In this document: piece after piece, positions 15,846 through 25,100 of the stretch
How positions within the stretch are numbered: position 1 is the first letter of the stretch
Layout: each line of letters starts with the position of its first letter
Source: an uncultured Collinsella sp.
GTDB taxonomy: Bacteria > Actinomycetota > Coriobacteriia > Coriobacteriales > Coriobacteriaceae
Assembly: GCA_900544865.1 (NCBI GenBank)
Contig: UQXA01000032.1
Location: 1-25,346 of the forward strand
Reading direction: 5' to 3'
Length of the DNA stretch: 25,346 nucleotides
Translations under genes and position numbers: made by a program
The notes under the pieces: model-generated
Seen by the model: the letters and a program-made list of their open reading frames with translations, nothing else
What the model was told of the DNA's origin: nothing
Database searches by the model: none

Positions 15846-17033
15846 TTAGGCCTGTACGTACTTGCCGTCGGTGATGACGTACGCCGTGGGCTCCTTCTGG
15901 ACCTGGCCCTTATCGTTCCAGGTGAGCTTGCCGGTCAGACCGTCAACGGTAATCTTGAGCATAGCCTTGGACAGCTTCTCGGCGGCCTCGGTCGGGTCGG
16001 CGTCGACACCAAGACCGGCCTCCTTGAGGGCCTCGGCCACCGCGTGCACGCCATCGTAGGCGTCGGCGGCAAACTGGTCGGGGGTATCGCCGTACTTATC
16101 CTTGTAAGCGTTGACGAAGTCGGCGTTCTTCTCGTCGTCGGCGGAGAACGGGGTCATGAGCAGCAGACCCTCAGCAAGAGAGGTATCGAAGCCCTCAACG
16201 CCCAGGATGCCGTCCATGCCGTCGCAGCCCATCATCTTGACGTCGTAGCCCATGTCCTTGGCGTTCTTGAGCAGGACGGACGCCGGCGTGTAGTAGATCG
16301 GCGCAAAGATCATGGTGGCGCCGGCCTGCTTGGCCTTGGTCAGCTGGTTGGTAAAGCTCGTGGCGGAGTCGTCCTTAAAGGTCTCCTCGTCAACAATCTC
16401 GAGCTTGGACTCAGCGGCCTGGGCCTTAAAGGAATCTGCGATGCCCGAAGAATAGGCGTCGCCGGAGTTATAGAACAGCACGAACTTCTCGTCCGCATAA
16501 TTCTGCGCCAGGAACTTGGCAGCGTTGACACCCTGGTTGGGGTCGGTGAAGCAAACCTGGAAGACGCAATCCTTGCCGTCGGTGACGTCCTCGGAGGACG
16601 CGGACGGGGTGATCATGAACGTCTTGGGGTCGTTGCCACACTCTGCGGCAACGGCAACCGACGCACCCGTGGTGGTCGGACCGACGAGGGCCTGCATGCC
16701 CCAGTCGAGCAGGGTGTTGAAGGCGTTGACGGCTTTCTCGCCATCGGCCTGGTCATCCTCGGCCTTGCTGGCAAGCGGCAGCTCCTTGGTCGAGAAATCC
16801 TTGCAGCCAAGCTCGACACCCTGGGTAACGGACTTGCCGTAGGACGCGTTGGCGCCGGTCAGCGGGCCGATGGTGCCGATCTTAAACGAAGCGTCGCCCG
16901 AAGCGGAACCGCTGTCGCCACCGTTGGAGGAGCAGCCAGCTAGAATGGACATCGCCCCCAGACCTGCTGCGCTCGCGATAACGCTCCTGCGATTCATAAC
17001 AGGGTTCAATGACTTACCGGTGAGGCTCGACAT
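15846..17033 (-). CDS. livJ: Branched-chain amino-acid type substrate-binding lipoprotein 1
   Basis: The 395-residue product has a lipoprotein signal (NRRSVIASAAGLGAMSILAGC, lipobox LAGC, Cys at 34) with a twin-arginine-like NRR before the hydrophobic stretch, then a Gly/Ser linker and a periplasmic-binding-protein type 1 domain (FKIGTIGPLTGANASYG, VGPTTTGASVAVA, MITPSASS, FYNSGDAYSSG, ADAYDGVHA). It would be anchored outside the cytoplasmic membrane and deliver ligand to LivHMGF; the exact ligand (Leu/Ile/Val, other amino acids or an amide) is not readable. The start at 17033 has AGGAG 6 nt upstream; an internal ATG at 16997 would leave a shorter signal. It is a close paralogue of the protein encoded just upstream. 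Confidence 0.92.
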   Translation of the reverse strand: MSSLTGKSLNPVMNRRSVIASAAGLGAMSILAGCSSNGGDSGSASGDASFKIGTIGPLTGANASYGKSVTQGVELGCKDFSTKELPLASKAEDDQADGEKAVNAFNTLLDWGMQALVGPTTTGASVAVAAECGNDPKTFMITPSASSEDVTDGKDCVFQVCFTDPNQGVNAAKFLAQNYADEKFVLFYNSGDAYSSGIADSFKAQAAESKLEIVDEETFKDDSATSFTNQLTKAKQAGATMIFAPIYYTPASVLLKNAKDMGYDVKMMGCDGMDGILGVEGFDTSLAEGLLLMTPFSADDEKNADFVNAYKDKYGDTPDQFAADAYDGVHAVAEALKEAGLGVDADPTEAAEKLSKAMLKITVDGLTGKLTWNDKGQVQKEPTAYVITDGKYVQA

Positions 17034-17054
17034 GCGGCTCTCCTCTCAAATCTC

Positions 17055-17100
17055 GTCGGGTTTCGGTTACCCGACAGGCCATCCTTCGCCGTGTTCGGCG
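17055..17100 (-). promoter_or_regulatory. Leader hairpins upstream of livJ1
   Basis: Two small stems lie just before the livJ1 ribosome binding site: 17055-17061 with 17069-17075 (7 bp, 7-nt loop) and 17087-17091 with 17096-17100 (5 bp, 4-nt loop). They sit in the 5' leader on the minus strand. They could affect stability or initiation of the mRNA; neither ends in a U-tract, so no attenuator is claimed. Confidence 0.35.
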
Positions 17101-17103
17101 TTC

Positions 17104-17250
17104 GCAAAATACTAGACGCTTTAGTTAAGGGAAGTGGCGATTATTTCAACTTTTCTTTTGATTTGTTCATTTATCCATAATCATGCGTATTTCTGTCGGT
17201 TTATGCAGTTTAGCCACTTTATTGTGTGAAAGTAATGTTTCCGTTCTGTT
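17104..17250 (-). promoter_or_regulatory. AT-rich control region of livJ1 operon
   Basis: This stretch is far more AT-rich than its surroundings. A possible minus-strand promoter is TTGAAA (17149-17144) with a poor -10 about 16-17 nt later (TTAACTA region). The heptamer AAGTGGC occurs twice in opposite orientation, at 17133-17139 and, as its complement, 17213-17219; these may be operator halves. No clear terminator for the upstream livJ2 is visible between 17302 and this region. Confidence 0.35.
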
Positions 17251-17302
17251 ACAGGCGTCCCCGCCCTGAATAAAACGGCCCCACCGGTCTCGTTATATGC
17301 AC

Positions 17303-18457
17303 TTAGGCGGCGATGTACTTGCCGTCCTGAATCACATAGGCCGTAGCGGGCTTTTCGACTTGGCCCTCATCGTTCCACGTCAGCTCGCCCGTCAGGCCCT
17401 CGATCTTGATCTTGCGCATGGCCTTGGCAAGGTCGCCGGCGATGTCGGCACCGTCAGCCGTAATGTCGATGCCCGCCTTATCGATAGCCTCGGCGATGGC
17501 GTGGACGCAATCGTAGGCGTCGGCGGCAAACTGGGTGGGCGTCTCGTCGTAGGCATCCTTATAGGCCTTGACGAAGTCGGCGTTCTTCTCATCGTCGGCG
17601 GAAAACGGAGTCATGAGCAGTACCCCCTCGGCAAGAGAGGTATCGAAGCCCTCAACGGAGAGCAGGCCGTCCATGCCGTCGGTGCCCATGAGGGTCATGT
17701 CATAGCCCATGTCCTTGGCGTTCTTGAGCAAAACAGACGCCGGCGTGTAGTAGATCGGCGCGAAGATGAGTGTGGCGCCGGCCTCCTTGGCCTTGGTGAG
17801 CTGGTTGGTAAAGCTCGTGGAGGAATCGTCCTTAAAGGTCTCGGTATCGACGATGTCGAGCTTGGACTCCTTGGCCTGCTCGGCAAAGGCGTCGGCAACG
17901 CCCGAGCTATACGTATCGCCGGAGTTGTAGAACAGGGCGATCTTGGCATCCGCGTACTTCTCGGCCAAGAACTTCGCGGCACTGGCGCCCATGGTGGGAT
18001 CGGTAAAGCAAACCTGGAAAACCGTGGTCTTGTCCTTGGTAACGTCGAGCGACGAAGCCGAAGGCGTGACCATGAGTATGTCGTCGGCAATCTCGCCCGA
18101 GACGGCGACGGCGGCACCAGTCGTGACGGGGCCGACGAGTGCCTGCATGCCCCAGTCGCACAGGGTATTGAAGGCGTTGATAGCCTTCTCGCCGTCAGCG
18201 ACGTCATCCTCGGACTTAAGCGAGAGTTTGAGGTCCTTGGTCGAGAAATCCTTGGCGGCGAGCTTGGCACCCTTCTCGGCCGAAACGCCATAGGTTGCCG
18301 CGGCGCCGGTCAGAGGGCCGATGACACCGATCTTGAAGGTCTTGCCGTCATCGGCGGAGCCGCCCTCCGAGCAACCAGCGAGCGCCGCGGTGCCACCGAG
18401 CGCCGCGGCGCCAGCCAAGAAACTCCTGCGGTTAAGTACGTTGTTGATGCTAAACAT
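17303..18457 (-). CDS. Branched-chain amino-acid type substrate-binding lipoprotein 2
   Basis: The 384-residue protein is collinear with the adjacent LivJ, with few gaps after the signal. Its signal is a better twin-arginine match (NRRSFLAG) followed by a hydrophobic stretch and lipobox LAGC. The binding-protein type 1 domain shows FKIGVIGPLTGAAATYG, VGPVTTGAAVAVS, MVTPSASS and FYNSGDTYSSG. It differs mainly in the first third, where it carries SGEIADDI in place of AAECGNDPKTF. It probably feeds the same permease with a different ligand or affinity. The ATG at 18457 follows AGGGGGG by 4-5 nt; the frame to 18523 has no better start. It is separated from livJ1 by 269 nt including that gene's control region and is divergent from hom. 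Confidence 0.9.
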   Translation of the reverse strand: MFSINNVLNRRSFLAGAAALGGTAALAGCSEGGSADDGKTFKIGVIGPLTGAAATYGVSAEKGAKLAAKDFSTKDLKLSLKSEDDVADGEKAINAFNTLCDWGMQALVGPVTTGAAVAVSGEIADDILMVTPSASSLDVTKDKTTVFQVCFTDPTMGASAAKFLAEKYADAKIALFYNSGDTYSSGVADAFAEQAKESKLDIVDTETFKDDSSTSFTNQLTKAKEAGATLIFAPIYYTPASVLLKNAKDMGYDMTLMGTDGMDGLLSVEGFDTSLAEGVLLMTPFSADDEKNADFVKAYKDAYDETPTQFAADAYDCVHAIAEAIDKAGIDITADGADIAGDLAKAMRKIKIEGLTGELTWNDEGQVEKPATAYVIQDGKYIAA

Positions 18458-18707
18458 GGTGCCCCCCTTTTCGCTGGCCGCGGTGCGGCCGTCTTGCGGT
18501 ACAGGGCAAACCTTATGGTGCAAACGTTGACAGTTTGTTACGGAGTTCCGTTTGTAGCGAGCATGTTTCCAATGTTTCCGCAGCGTTTCGGGGGTGCCGT
18601 TTTGTGCGACTCCTGTTGCCTGGCGAGCACGCGCCCTCGGTTCACGCTAGAATGCACTCAACCTTTAAGCGGTTAATCCATCCATAAGATGCACGAAGGA
18701 GCTATCT

Positions 18708-20051
18708 ATGAGCGAACCCCTGCGCACCGTGAACGTCGGCCTCATCGGTCTTGGAACCGTCGGCGGCGGCGTGGCCCGTCTGATCAAGAGCCACCACGCT
18801 GAGTACCTGGCCGCCTACGGCATCGACCTTAAGCTGACCCGCGCCTGCGCGCTTGCCTGGGAGCAGGCCGAAGCTGCCGGTATTGAGCGCGAGGCCTTTA
18901 CGAGCGACTGGCACGACGTCGTCACCGACCCCGCCGTCGATATCGTCGTCGAGCTCATCGGCGGCGAGCACCCCGCGACCGAAATCTTCACCACCGCCTT
19001 CGAGAACGGCAAGCACGTCGTCTCTGCCAACAAGGCCCTGCTGGGCCGTCATGTCGAGACGCTCGCCGAGAAGGCGCGCGCGTGCGGCGTGCAGATTAAG
19101 TGCGAGGCCAGCTGCGGCGGTGGCATCCCCATTGTCAGCACGCTCGAGCACGACCTGGTGGGCAACAAGATCCTGACCATCGCTGGCATTCTCAACGGCA
19201 CCACCAACTACATCCTGTCGCGCATGGACGCCGAGGGCGCCGATTACGCTGACGTGCTCGCCGACGCCCAGGCAAAGGGCTATGCCGAGGCCGACCCGTC
19301 CGCCGACGTCGACGGCTTCGATGCCGCCAGCAAGACGGCAATCCTCGCCTCCATCGGTTTTGGCACCCGCGTTACCACCGACGATGTGTACCAGCAGGGT
19401 ATCCGTACCATCGGCGCCGAGGACATCGCCCAGGCCCGCGAGCTCGGCTACACCATTAAGCTGCTCGGCATCGCCCGCAATACCGACGCCGGCGTCGACG
19501 TCCGCGTGCATCCCACGCTGATCCCCGCCGACCACATGCTTGCCAAGGTCAACGGCGCCATGAACGCTGTCTACGTGGTAGGCGACGCCGTGGGCGAGAC
19601 CATGTTCTACGGTGCCGGCGCAGGCTCCTTCCCCACCGCGAGCGCCGTCGTGGGCGACATCCTGTCGCTCTCCGAGCAGATCAGCCGCGGCGTGGCTCCG
19701 CTGCCCGAGATTGAGCCCTATGGTCACAACCTCGCCTTTAAGCCCATGGACGAGCTCCAGACCAAGTACTATGTGCGCCTGAAGGTCGCCGACCGCGTGG
19801 GCGCCCTGTCCGAGACGGTCGACATCTTTGCCAAGCACAACATCTCGATCTCGCTCATCAACCAGGTCGAGGACGGCAAGTCGGGCGTCAACGATGCCTG
19901 CTCGGTCATCTTCCTGACGCATCGCGCGCTCGAGAAGGACGTCCAGGCTGCCGCGGCCGAGCTTGCCAACGTCGGCTGTGTGGCCGAGGTCGCCAACGTC
20001 CTGCGCATCGAGGACGTTGAGGCTTGGACCGAAGGCGTCATGGCCAACTAG
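18708..20051 (+). CDS. hom: Homoserine dehydrogenase
   Basis: The 447-residue enzyme reduces aspartate-4-semialdehyde to homoserine with NAD(P)H, the branch point to threonine and methionine. It has the Rossmann GLIGLGTVGGG (11-21), the VVELIGG and VSANKALLG segments, the catalytic-domain CEASCGGGIPIV, GILNGTTNYIL, AKGYAEADPSADVDG and a C-terminal ACT domain (VADRVGALSETVDIFAKHNISI) that usually mediates feedback by threonine. The length matches the monofunctional ACT-type enzyme. GAAGGAG sits 6 nt before the ATG. It stands alone, without thrB, thrC or aspartokinase beside it; the divergent gene is the second amino-acid binding lipoprotein. A strong terminator follows. Codon use is strongly biased, suggesting good expression. 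Confidence 0.95.
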   Translation: MSEPLRTVNVGLIGLGTVGGGVARLIKSHHAEYLAAYGIDLKLTRACALAWEQAEAAGIEREAFTSDWHDVVTDPAVDIVVELIGGEHPATEIFTTAFENGKHVVSANKALLGRHVETLAEKARACGVQIKCEASCGGGIPIVSTLEHDLVGNKILTIAGILNGTTNYILSRMDAEGADYADVLADAQAKGYAEADPSADVDGFDAASKTAILASIGFGTRVTTDDVYQQGIRTIGAEDIAQARELGYTIKLLGIARNTDAGVDVRVHPTLIPADHMLAKVNGAMNAVYVVGDAVGETMFYGAGAGSFPTASAVVGDILSLSEQISRGVAPLPEIEPYGHNLAFKPMDELQTKYYVRLKVADRVGALSETVDIFAKHNISISLINQVEDGKSGVNDACSVIFLTHRALEKDVQAAAAELANVGCVAEVANVLRIEDVEAWTEGVMAN

Positions 20052-20086
20052 TCCACTACTTCGAACCTCAACGAAGCTCAACGCAA

Positions 20087-20134
20087 AAGGCGCGCTGCCT
20101 GCATCAACCGCAGGCAGCGCGCCTTGTTCTGTTT
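20087..20134 (+). terminator. Rho-independent terminator of hom
   Basis: Arms 20087-20102 and 20110-20125 are a perfect 16-bp GC-rich stem with a 7-nt loop, followed on the plus strand by TTGTTCTGTTT. It begins 36 nt after the hom stop codon. Confidence 0.88.
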
Positions 20135-20138
20135 GTAA

Positions 20139-20372
20139 GGGAAGCTGCGCCCCGGTATTTCAGCTCAGAACGGGGCGCAGCTTCCCTCAGAGCCTTCTTT
20201 CGGAAACCATGTCCCATTCTGGGCGCGGATTCTGGGACACGCTTTCCGCAACGGATCTCTCGCGGAAACTGCATCCCACTCTGAGCGCCCATTCCGGGAC
20301 ACAGTTTCCCAACGGCCCCCGTTTCGGAAACCACATCCCGTTCCGAGCCTTCAAAGCGGGACGCGGCTTCCC
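20139..20372. repeat. Four-unit tandem array of 48-bp palindromes, 62-bp period
   Basis: Four hairpin units occupy 20139-20186, 20201-20248, 20263-20310 and 20325-20372. Each is exactly 48 bp: a 16-bp arm, a 16-nt loop and a 16-bp complementary arm. Spacers between them are exactly 14 nt, so the period is 62 bp. Arms share the pattern GGAA-pur-C...CCC and GGG...TTTCC. Unit 1 pairs perfectly; units 2-4 have two or three mismatches per stem and their loops and spacers are unrelated in sequence except for a CTGAGC-like core. Arms alternate in orientation every 30 or 32 bp, about three helical turns. After unit 4, exactly 14 more nt lead to the stop codon of the antiporter gene. This array fills the whole spacer between convergent genes after the hom terminator. 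Confidence 0.85.
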
Positions 20373-20386
20373 CGAGAGAGTATCGA

Positions 20387-21949
20387 CTACTTGCCGTCGT
20401 CGTCCTCGGCTTCTTCTCTTGCATAGAGCTCCAGCATGCGGCGGCGGTATTCGCGCACGGCGAGCTTGGCGCGCTCCAGGCGGCGACGTTCGCGCGGAGT
20501 CAGCTCGGACGGGTCGACCTCGTCTCCATAGGTCTTATCGGCAAGCAGGTGCGCCGCGTCCACAATACGGGCATCGATATGGCCGCTCGCCGCCTCGGCG
20601 GAAAGACGCTCGGCAATCGTATCGAGCGTAGGCAGGCCCTCGAATACGCGACCGTGACCATGCGAGGTCAGCAGCTCGTGCTCGCGTGCGAGCAAGCTCG
20701 CTAGGTCGTGATGGGCGCGCAGGATGTCGAGCGCATCGGATGGATGCTCGGCAACCTCTGCCACGGCGGCGACCGGCGCGGCGTCGACCACGCGGTAAAA
20801 GAGCTGCGCGAGCAATGGCATCAAGAACACCGTGATGGCACCGGCGGCAACCATGACCGACGCAATATCTTGCGACAGCGCACCCGCGTTGACGGCAACG
20901 CTCGTCACGGCAACGATGATCGGCAGGGCCGTGGTGCAGTACAGGGCCACGGTAATGCGCCCATACGCCGACACATCGCGCGTCGCGGGACAAATGCCCA
21001 TAGAGATGAGAATGGGCACGGCACGAATGATCAGCAACGCCACGATAAAGCCCGCGAGCAGCCCGGGGCGCGACGCCACGGCCGTCAGGTCGATCTTTGC
21101 GCCCGATACGGTAAAGAACACCGGAATCAAAAAGCCGTAGGCCAGGCCGTCGAGCTTGGTCTCGAGCGTATGGTTACCCTCGGGGATGATATAGCGCAGG
21201 ACAAAGCCGGCGGCAAAAGAACCCAACACGATGTCGAGGTCAAAGATGGCCGAGAACGCCACGAGCGTGACCAGGATGAGCACCGTCAGGCGCACGAAGG
21301 TCTGCGACGTGGTGTCGGCGCGTTCCTCGACAAACGAAAAGAAGCGGCTGCCGACGCGCCTGGAACGACTTGGAACCGCGGCCAGCAGCACGCAGACCAC
21401 AGCAAACAGGCCAAGAATTACAAGCGTCTGGATGCCGGTGCGGGCAGACAGCAGCACCGACATGGCGAGCACGGGACCGAGCTCGCCCCAAGTGCCATAC
21501 GCGAGAATCGAGTCGCCCACACGCGTGCCGGTGAGCGAGCGCTCGCGCATGATGGGCACAAGCGTACCGAGCGCCGTGGAAGTAAGGGCAAGCGTCACGG
21601 CGATACCGTCGAAATGACTAACCGAGAACCACGGGGTAAAGCGCACGGCAAGCCAGGCGATACCAAACGTGACGACCCATGTCGCCAAGCCGTAGCGCCC
21701 CTCCACACCCGTGATGCTCTTGGGGTCGATCTCAAAGCCGGCAAGCAAGAACAAAAAGGCCAGGCCCAGCTCGGACACGAGCGAGACCTCGGCGTCTACA
21801 TGGATGACACCGAGCATATGAGGTCCCAACACCGCGCCAAACACGAGCAAAAAGACCGTCTCGGGAACGGGTTTCCCGGGGATCGCCGAGGCGATGAAGG
21901 GGCTTGCAAAGGCCACGAGCGCGATGATGGCGAGTGAAACGAATGCCAT
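20387..21949 (-). CDS. Cation:proton antiporter, CPA2 family
   Basis: The 520-residue protein has about 12 hydrophobic segments in residues 1 to about 390, opening with AIIALVAFASPFIASAIPGK and containing PETVFLLVFGAVLGPHMLG, AGFEIDPKSI, TLALTSTALGTLVPI and FDLDIVLGSFAAGFVLRYI, as in the NhaS/KefB (Na+/H+ exchanger) group. The last 130 residues are a charged helical cytoplasmic tail (ending REYRRRMLELYAREEAEDDDGK) without the RCK/TrkA-N domain found in KefB and KefC, so it is more likely an ungated Na+ or K+/H+ exchanger. The ATG at 21949 has AAAGG 6 nt upstream. It stands alone: convergent with hom, divergent from purL. Ion specificity is not readable. Confidence 0.88.
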   Translation of the reverse strand: MAFVSLAIIALVAFASPFIASAIPGKPVPETVFLLVFGAVLGPHMLGVIHVDAEVSLVSELGLAFLFLLAGFEIDPKSITGVEGRYGLATWVVTFGIAWLAVRFTPWFSVSHFDGIAVTLALTSTALGTLVPIMRERSLTGTRVGDSILAYGTWGELGPVLAMSVLLSARTGIQTLVILGLFAVVCVLLAAVPSRSRRVGSRFFSFVEERADTTSQTFVRLTVLILVTLVAFSAIFDLDIVLGSFAAGFVLRYIIPEGNHTLETKLDGLAYGFLIPVFFTVSGAKIDLTAVASRPGLLAGFIVALLIIRAVPILISMGICPATRDVSAYGRITVALYCTTALPIIVAVTSVAVNAGALSQDIASVMVAAGAITVFLMPLLAQLFYRVVDAAPVAAVAEVAEHPSDALDILRAHHDLASLLAREHELLTSHGHGRVFEGLPTLDTIAERLSAEAASGHIDARIVDAAHLLADKTYGDEVDPSELTPRERRRLERAKLAVREYRRRMLELYAREEAEDDDGK

Positions 21950-22133
21950 GTGATGCCTTTCTCTTGTTTGCGCTTCACTGTAGCACCCTCGCCGTCCTCA
22001 ACGCGCCGCGAGCTGTCGTATCATAGTGAGGTTTACAAACATGTGGCTCAAGGCGACCGCGAGGCTTGCCCCGCAAACCGACCGCTGCCGCATACCGTAC
22101 CGTACGCCCAACCGATCAGGAAGGCAGGAACCA

Positions 22134-25100
22134 ATGGTCTCTCGTATCTACGTGGAGAAGAAACCCGGGTTCGACGTCGAGGCTCAGCAGCTCAAGGGCG
22201 AGCTGACCGAAATTCTCGGCATCAAGGGCATCGAGGCCCTGAGGATCATCAACCGCTACGACGTCGAGGGCATCGACGAGGAGCTTTTCCGCTCCTGCGT
22301 GCCGACCGTCTTTAGCGAGCCCCAGGTCGATGTGACCTACGACGAGCTCCCCGCAAGCGATGGCGCCGTCTTTGCCGTCGAATTCCTGCCTGGCCAGTTT
22401 GACCAGCGCGCCGACTCCGCCAGCGAGTGCGTGCAGCTCATCAGCCAGGGCGAGCGCCCCGCCGTGCGCTCCGCCAAGGTCTATATGATCTCGGGCACTC
22501 TGGACGAAGCCGCCATCGAGGCCATCAAGCACTACGTGGTGAACCCCGTCGAGGCGCGCATCGCCTCGCTCGATCTGCCCGAGACGTTGCACATTGAGAC
22601 ACCCGAGCCGCAGCCTGTCGAAGTGCTCGACGGTTTCCGCGAGCTCAACGAGGCCGGCCTTGCCGCCTTTATCACCGAGCGCGGCCTTGCCATGGACGAG
22701 GCGGACATCGCCTTCTGCCAGCAGTACTTCCGCGATGAGGACCGCGACCCCACCATCACCGAGATCCGCGTGATCGACACCTACTGGTCCGATCACTGCC
22801 GCCACACCACCTTCGGCACCGTCCTGGATGACGTGACGATCGACGATGCCGTAGTACAGCAGGCCTTCGACCGCTACATGGAGATGCGCCACGAACTCGG
22901 CCGCGACGCCAAGCCCGTCTGCCTCATGGACATGGGTACCATCGGCGCCAAGTACCTCAAGAAGACCGGCGTCATGACCGATGTCGATGAGTCCGAGGAG
23001 ATTAACGCCTGCACCGTCAAGGTGAAGGTCGATGTCGATGGCGAGGACCAGGACTGGCTGTTCCTCTTTAAGAACGAGACCCATAACCACCCGACCGAGA
23101 TCGAGCCCTTCGGCGGTGCCGCCACCTGCGTGGGCGGTGCCATCCGCGACCCGCTCTCGGGCCGCAGCTACGTGTACCAGGCCATGCGTGTCACCGGCGC
23201 CGGCGACCCCACCGTCCCCGTCTCCGAGACGCTCGAGGGCAAGCTGCCGCAACGCAAGCTCGTAACCACCGCTGCCGCCGGCTACTCCAGCTACGGCAAC
23301 CAGATCGGCCTTGCCACCGGCCAGGTCAACGAGCTCTATCACCCCGGCTACGTGGCCAAGCGCATGGAGGTCGGCGCCGTCGTGGGCGCTACCCCGGCAA
23401 ACCACGTGCGCCGCGAGTGCCCCGCCCCCACCGACAAGATTATCCTGTTGGGCGGCCGCACCGGCCGTGACGGCATCGGTGGCGCCACCGGCTCCTCCAA
23501 GACCCAGAACACCGAGTCCATCGAGACCTCGGGCGCCGAGGTCCAGAAGGGCAACGCCCCGGTCGAGCGCAAGCTGCAGCGTCTGTTCCGCCGCGGCGAT
23601 GCCTGCCGTCTGATCAAGCGCTGCAACGACTTTGGCGCCGGCGGCGTCTCGGTCGCCGTGGGTGAACTTGCTGACGGCCTGTATGTCGACCTGGACACCG
23701 TGACCAAGAAGTACGACGGCCTGGATGGCACCGAGCTCGCCATTTCCGAGTCCCAGGAGCGCATGGCCTGCGCCGTCGCCGACGGTGACGTCGAGGAATT
23801 CATGGGCTACGCCGCTGAGGAGAACCTCGAGGCGACCGTTATCGCCGAGGTTACCGCCGAGCCGCGCATGCGCATGGCCTGGAACGGCGTCGCCATCGTC
23901 GACCTGTCCCGCGAGTTCCTCAACTCCAACGGCGCACCCAAGCACCAGGTCGCCCACGTGTGCGCCCGTAGCGTGTGGCAGCCCAGCTGGGCCGGCACCA
24001 CGCTCGCCGAGCGCATGACCTCGCTTGTCACCGACCTCAACGTCGCTTCCAACAAGGGCCTTTCCGAGCGCTTCGACTCCACCATCGGCGCCGCGACCGT
24101 GCTCATGCCCTTTGGCGGCAAGACGCAGCTCACCCCGAGCTCGGCCATGGTCGCCAAGTTCCCCGTGGACGGCGAGACCACCACGGCGAGTGCCATGGCA
24201 TGGGGCTTCAACCCCTATCTGATGGAGGCCGACCAGTTTGCGGGCGCCTACCTGTCCGTGGTCGAGTCCATCGCCAAGCTCGTTGCCGCCGGCTTTGAGC
24301 ACAAGCGCGCCTACCTCTCCTTCCAGGAGTACTTCGAGCGCCTGCGCACCGAGGCCGAGCGCTGGGGCAAGCCCATGGCTGCCGTCCTGGGTGCCCTCAT
24401 GGCCCAGGTCGACCTGGGTGCTGGCGCCATCGGCGGCAAGGACTCCATGAGCGGCTCGTTTGAGGACGAGGCCGGCGAGCTCAACGTTCCGCCGACCCTG
24501 ATCAGCTTCGCCGTCGCCGTGGGCAAGGCCGCCCGTGCCGTCTCCCCCGAGTTCAAGGGCCTGACGCACCGCGTCGTCCGTATCGCCCCCGCCACCTATG
24601 GCCAGGACTACCGTCCCGACGCCCAGCAGTTGCTCGCCGCGTTTGACGCCGTCGAGGCGCTCACCGCCAACGGCAACGCCCTGGCCGTCTCCACGCCTGG
24701 CTACGGCTGCGGCGCCGAGAGCCTCTTTAAGATGTGCGTCGGTAACCAGATCGGCATCGAGCTTGCCGAGGATGTAGACGTAGAGAGCCTCTTCACCCCG
24801 CTCTACGGCAGCTTTATCGTCGAGCTCGCCGAGGATGCTGAGCTGCCCGAGGTCGCCGACGGCGTTGTCGTCGAGCCCCTGGGCACCACCGTCGAGGGCT
24901 ATGTCATCGACACCGGCTCCGAGGTCATCGAGCTCTCCGAGCTCCAGGAGGCCTGGGAGAGCGGCATCGAGGGCGTCTTTGCCTACCGCAGCGCCGACGA
25001 GACCCCCGAGGTCGAGACCATCGACTTCCGCGCCAAGGACATCCACGTGTACGGCGGCGCCAAGATCGCCCGCCCGCGCGTGATCATCCCCGTGTTCCCC

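Noticed and set aside
18702..20081. 459-codon minus-strand frame opposite hom
   Set aside because: Antisense shadow of hom; composition is low complexity and there is no ribosome binding site or family resemblance.
20139..20372. CRISPR array reading of the periodic repeats
   Set aside because: Spacers would be only 14 nt, repeats are diverged palindromes with variable loops, and no cas gene is near.
20104..20424. 106-codon minus-strand frame through the hairpin array
   Set aside because: The array period of 62 is not a multiple of three, so the frame does not encode a repeat protein; it is a chance opening.
22013..22133. Purine riboswitch upstream of purL
   Set aside because: I found no conserved purine-aptamer loop sequences or a terminator/antiterminator pair in the 184-nt spacer.
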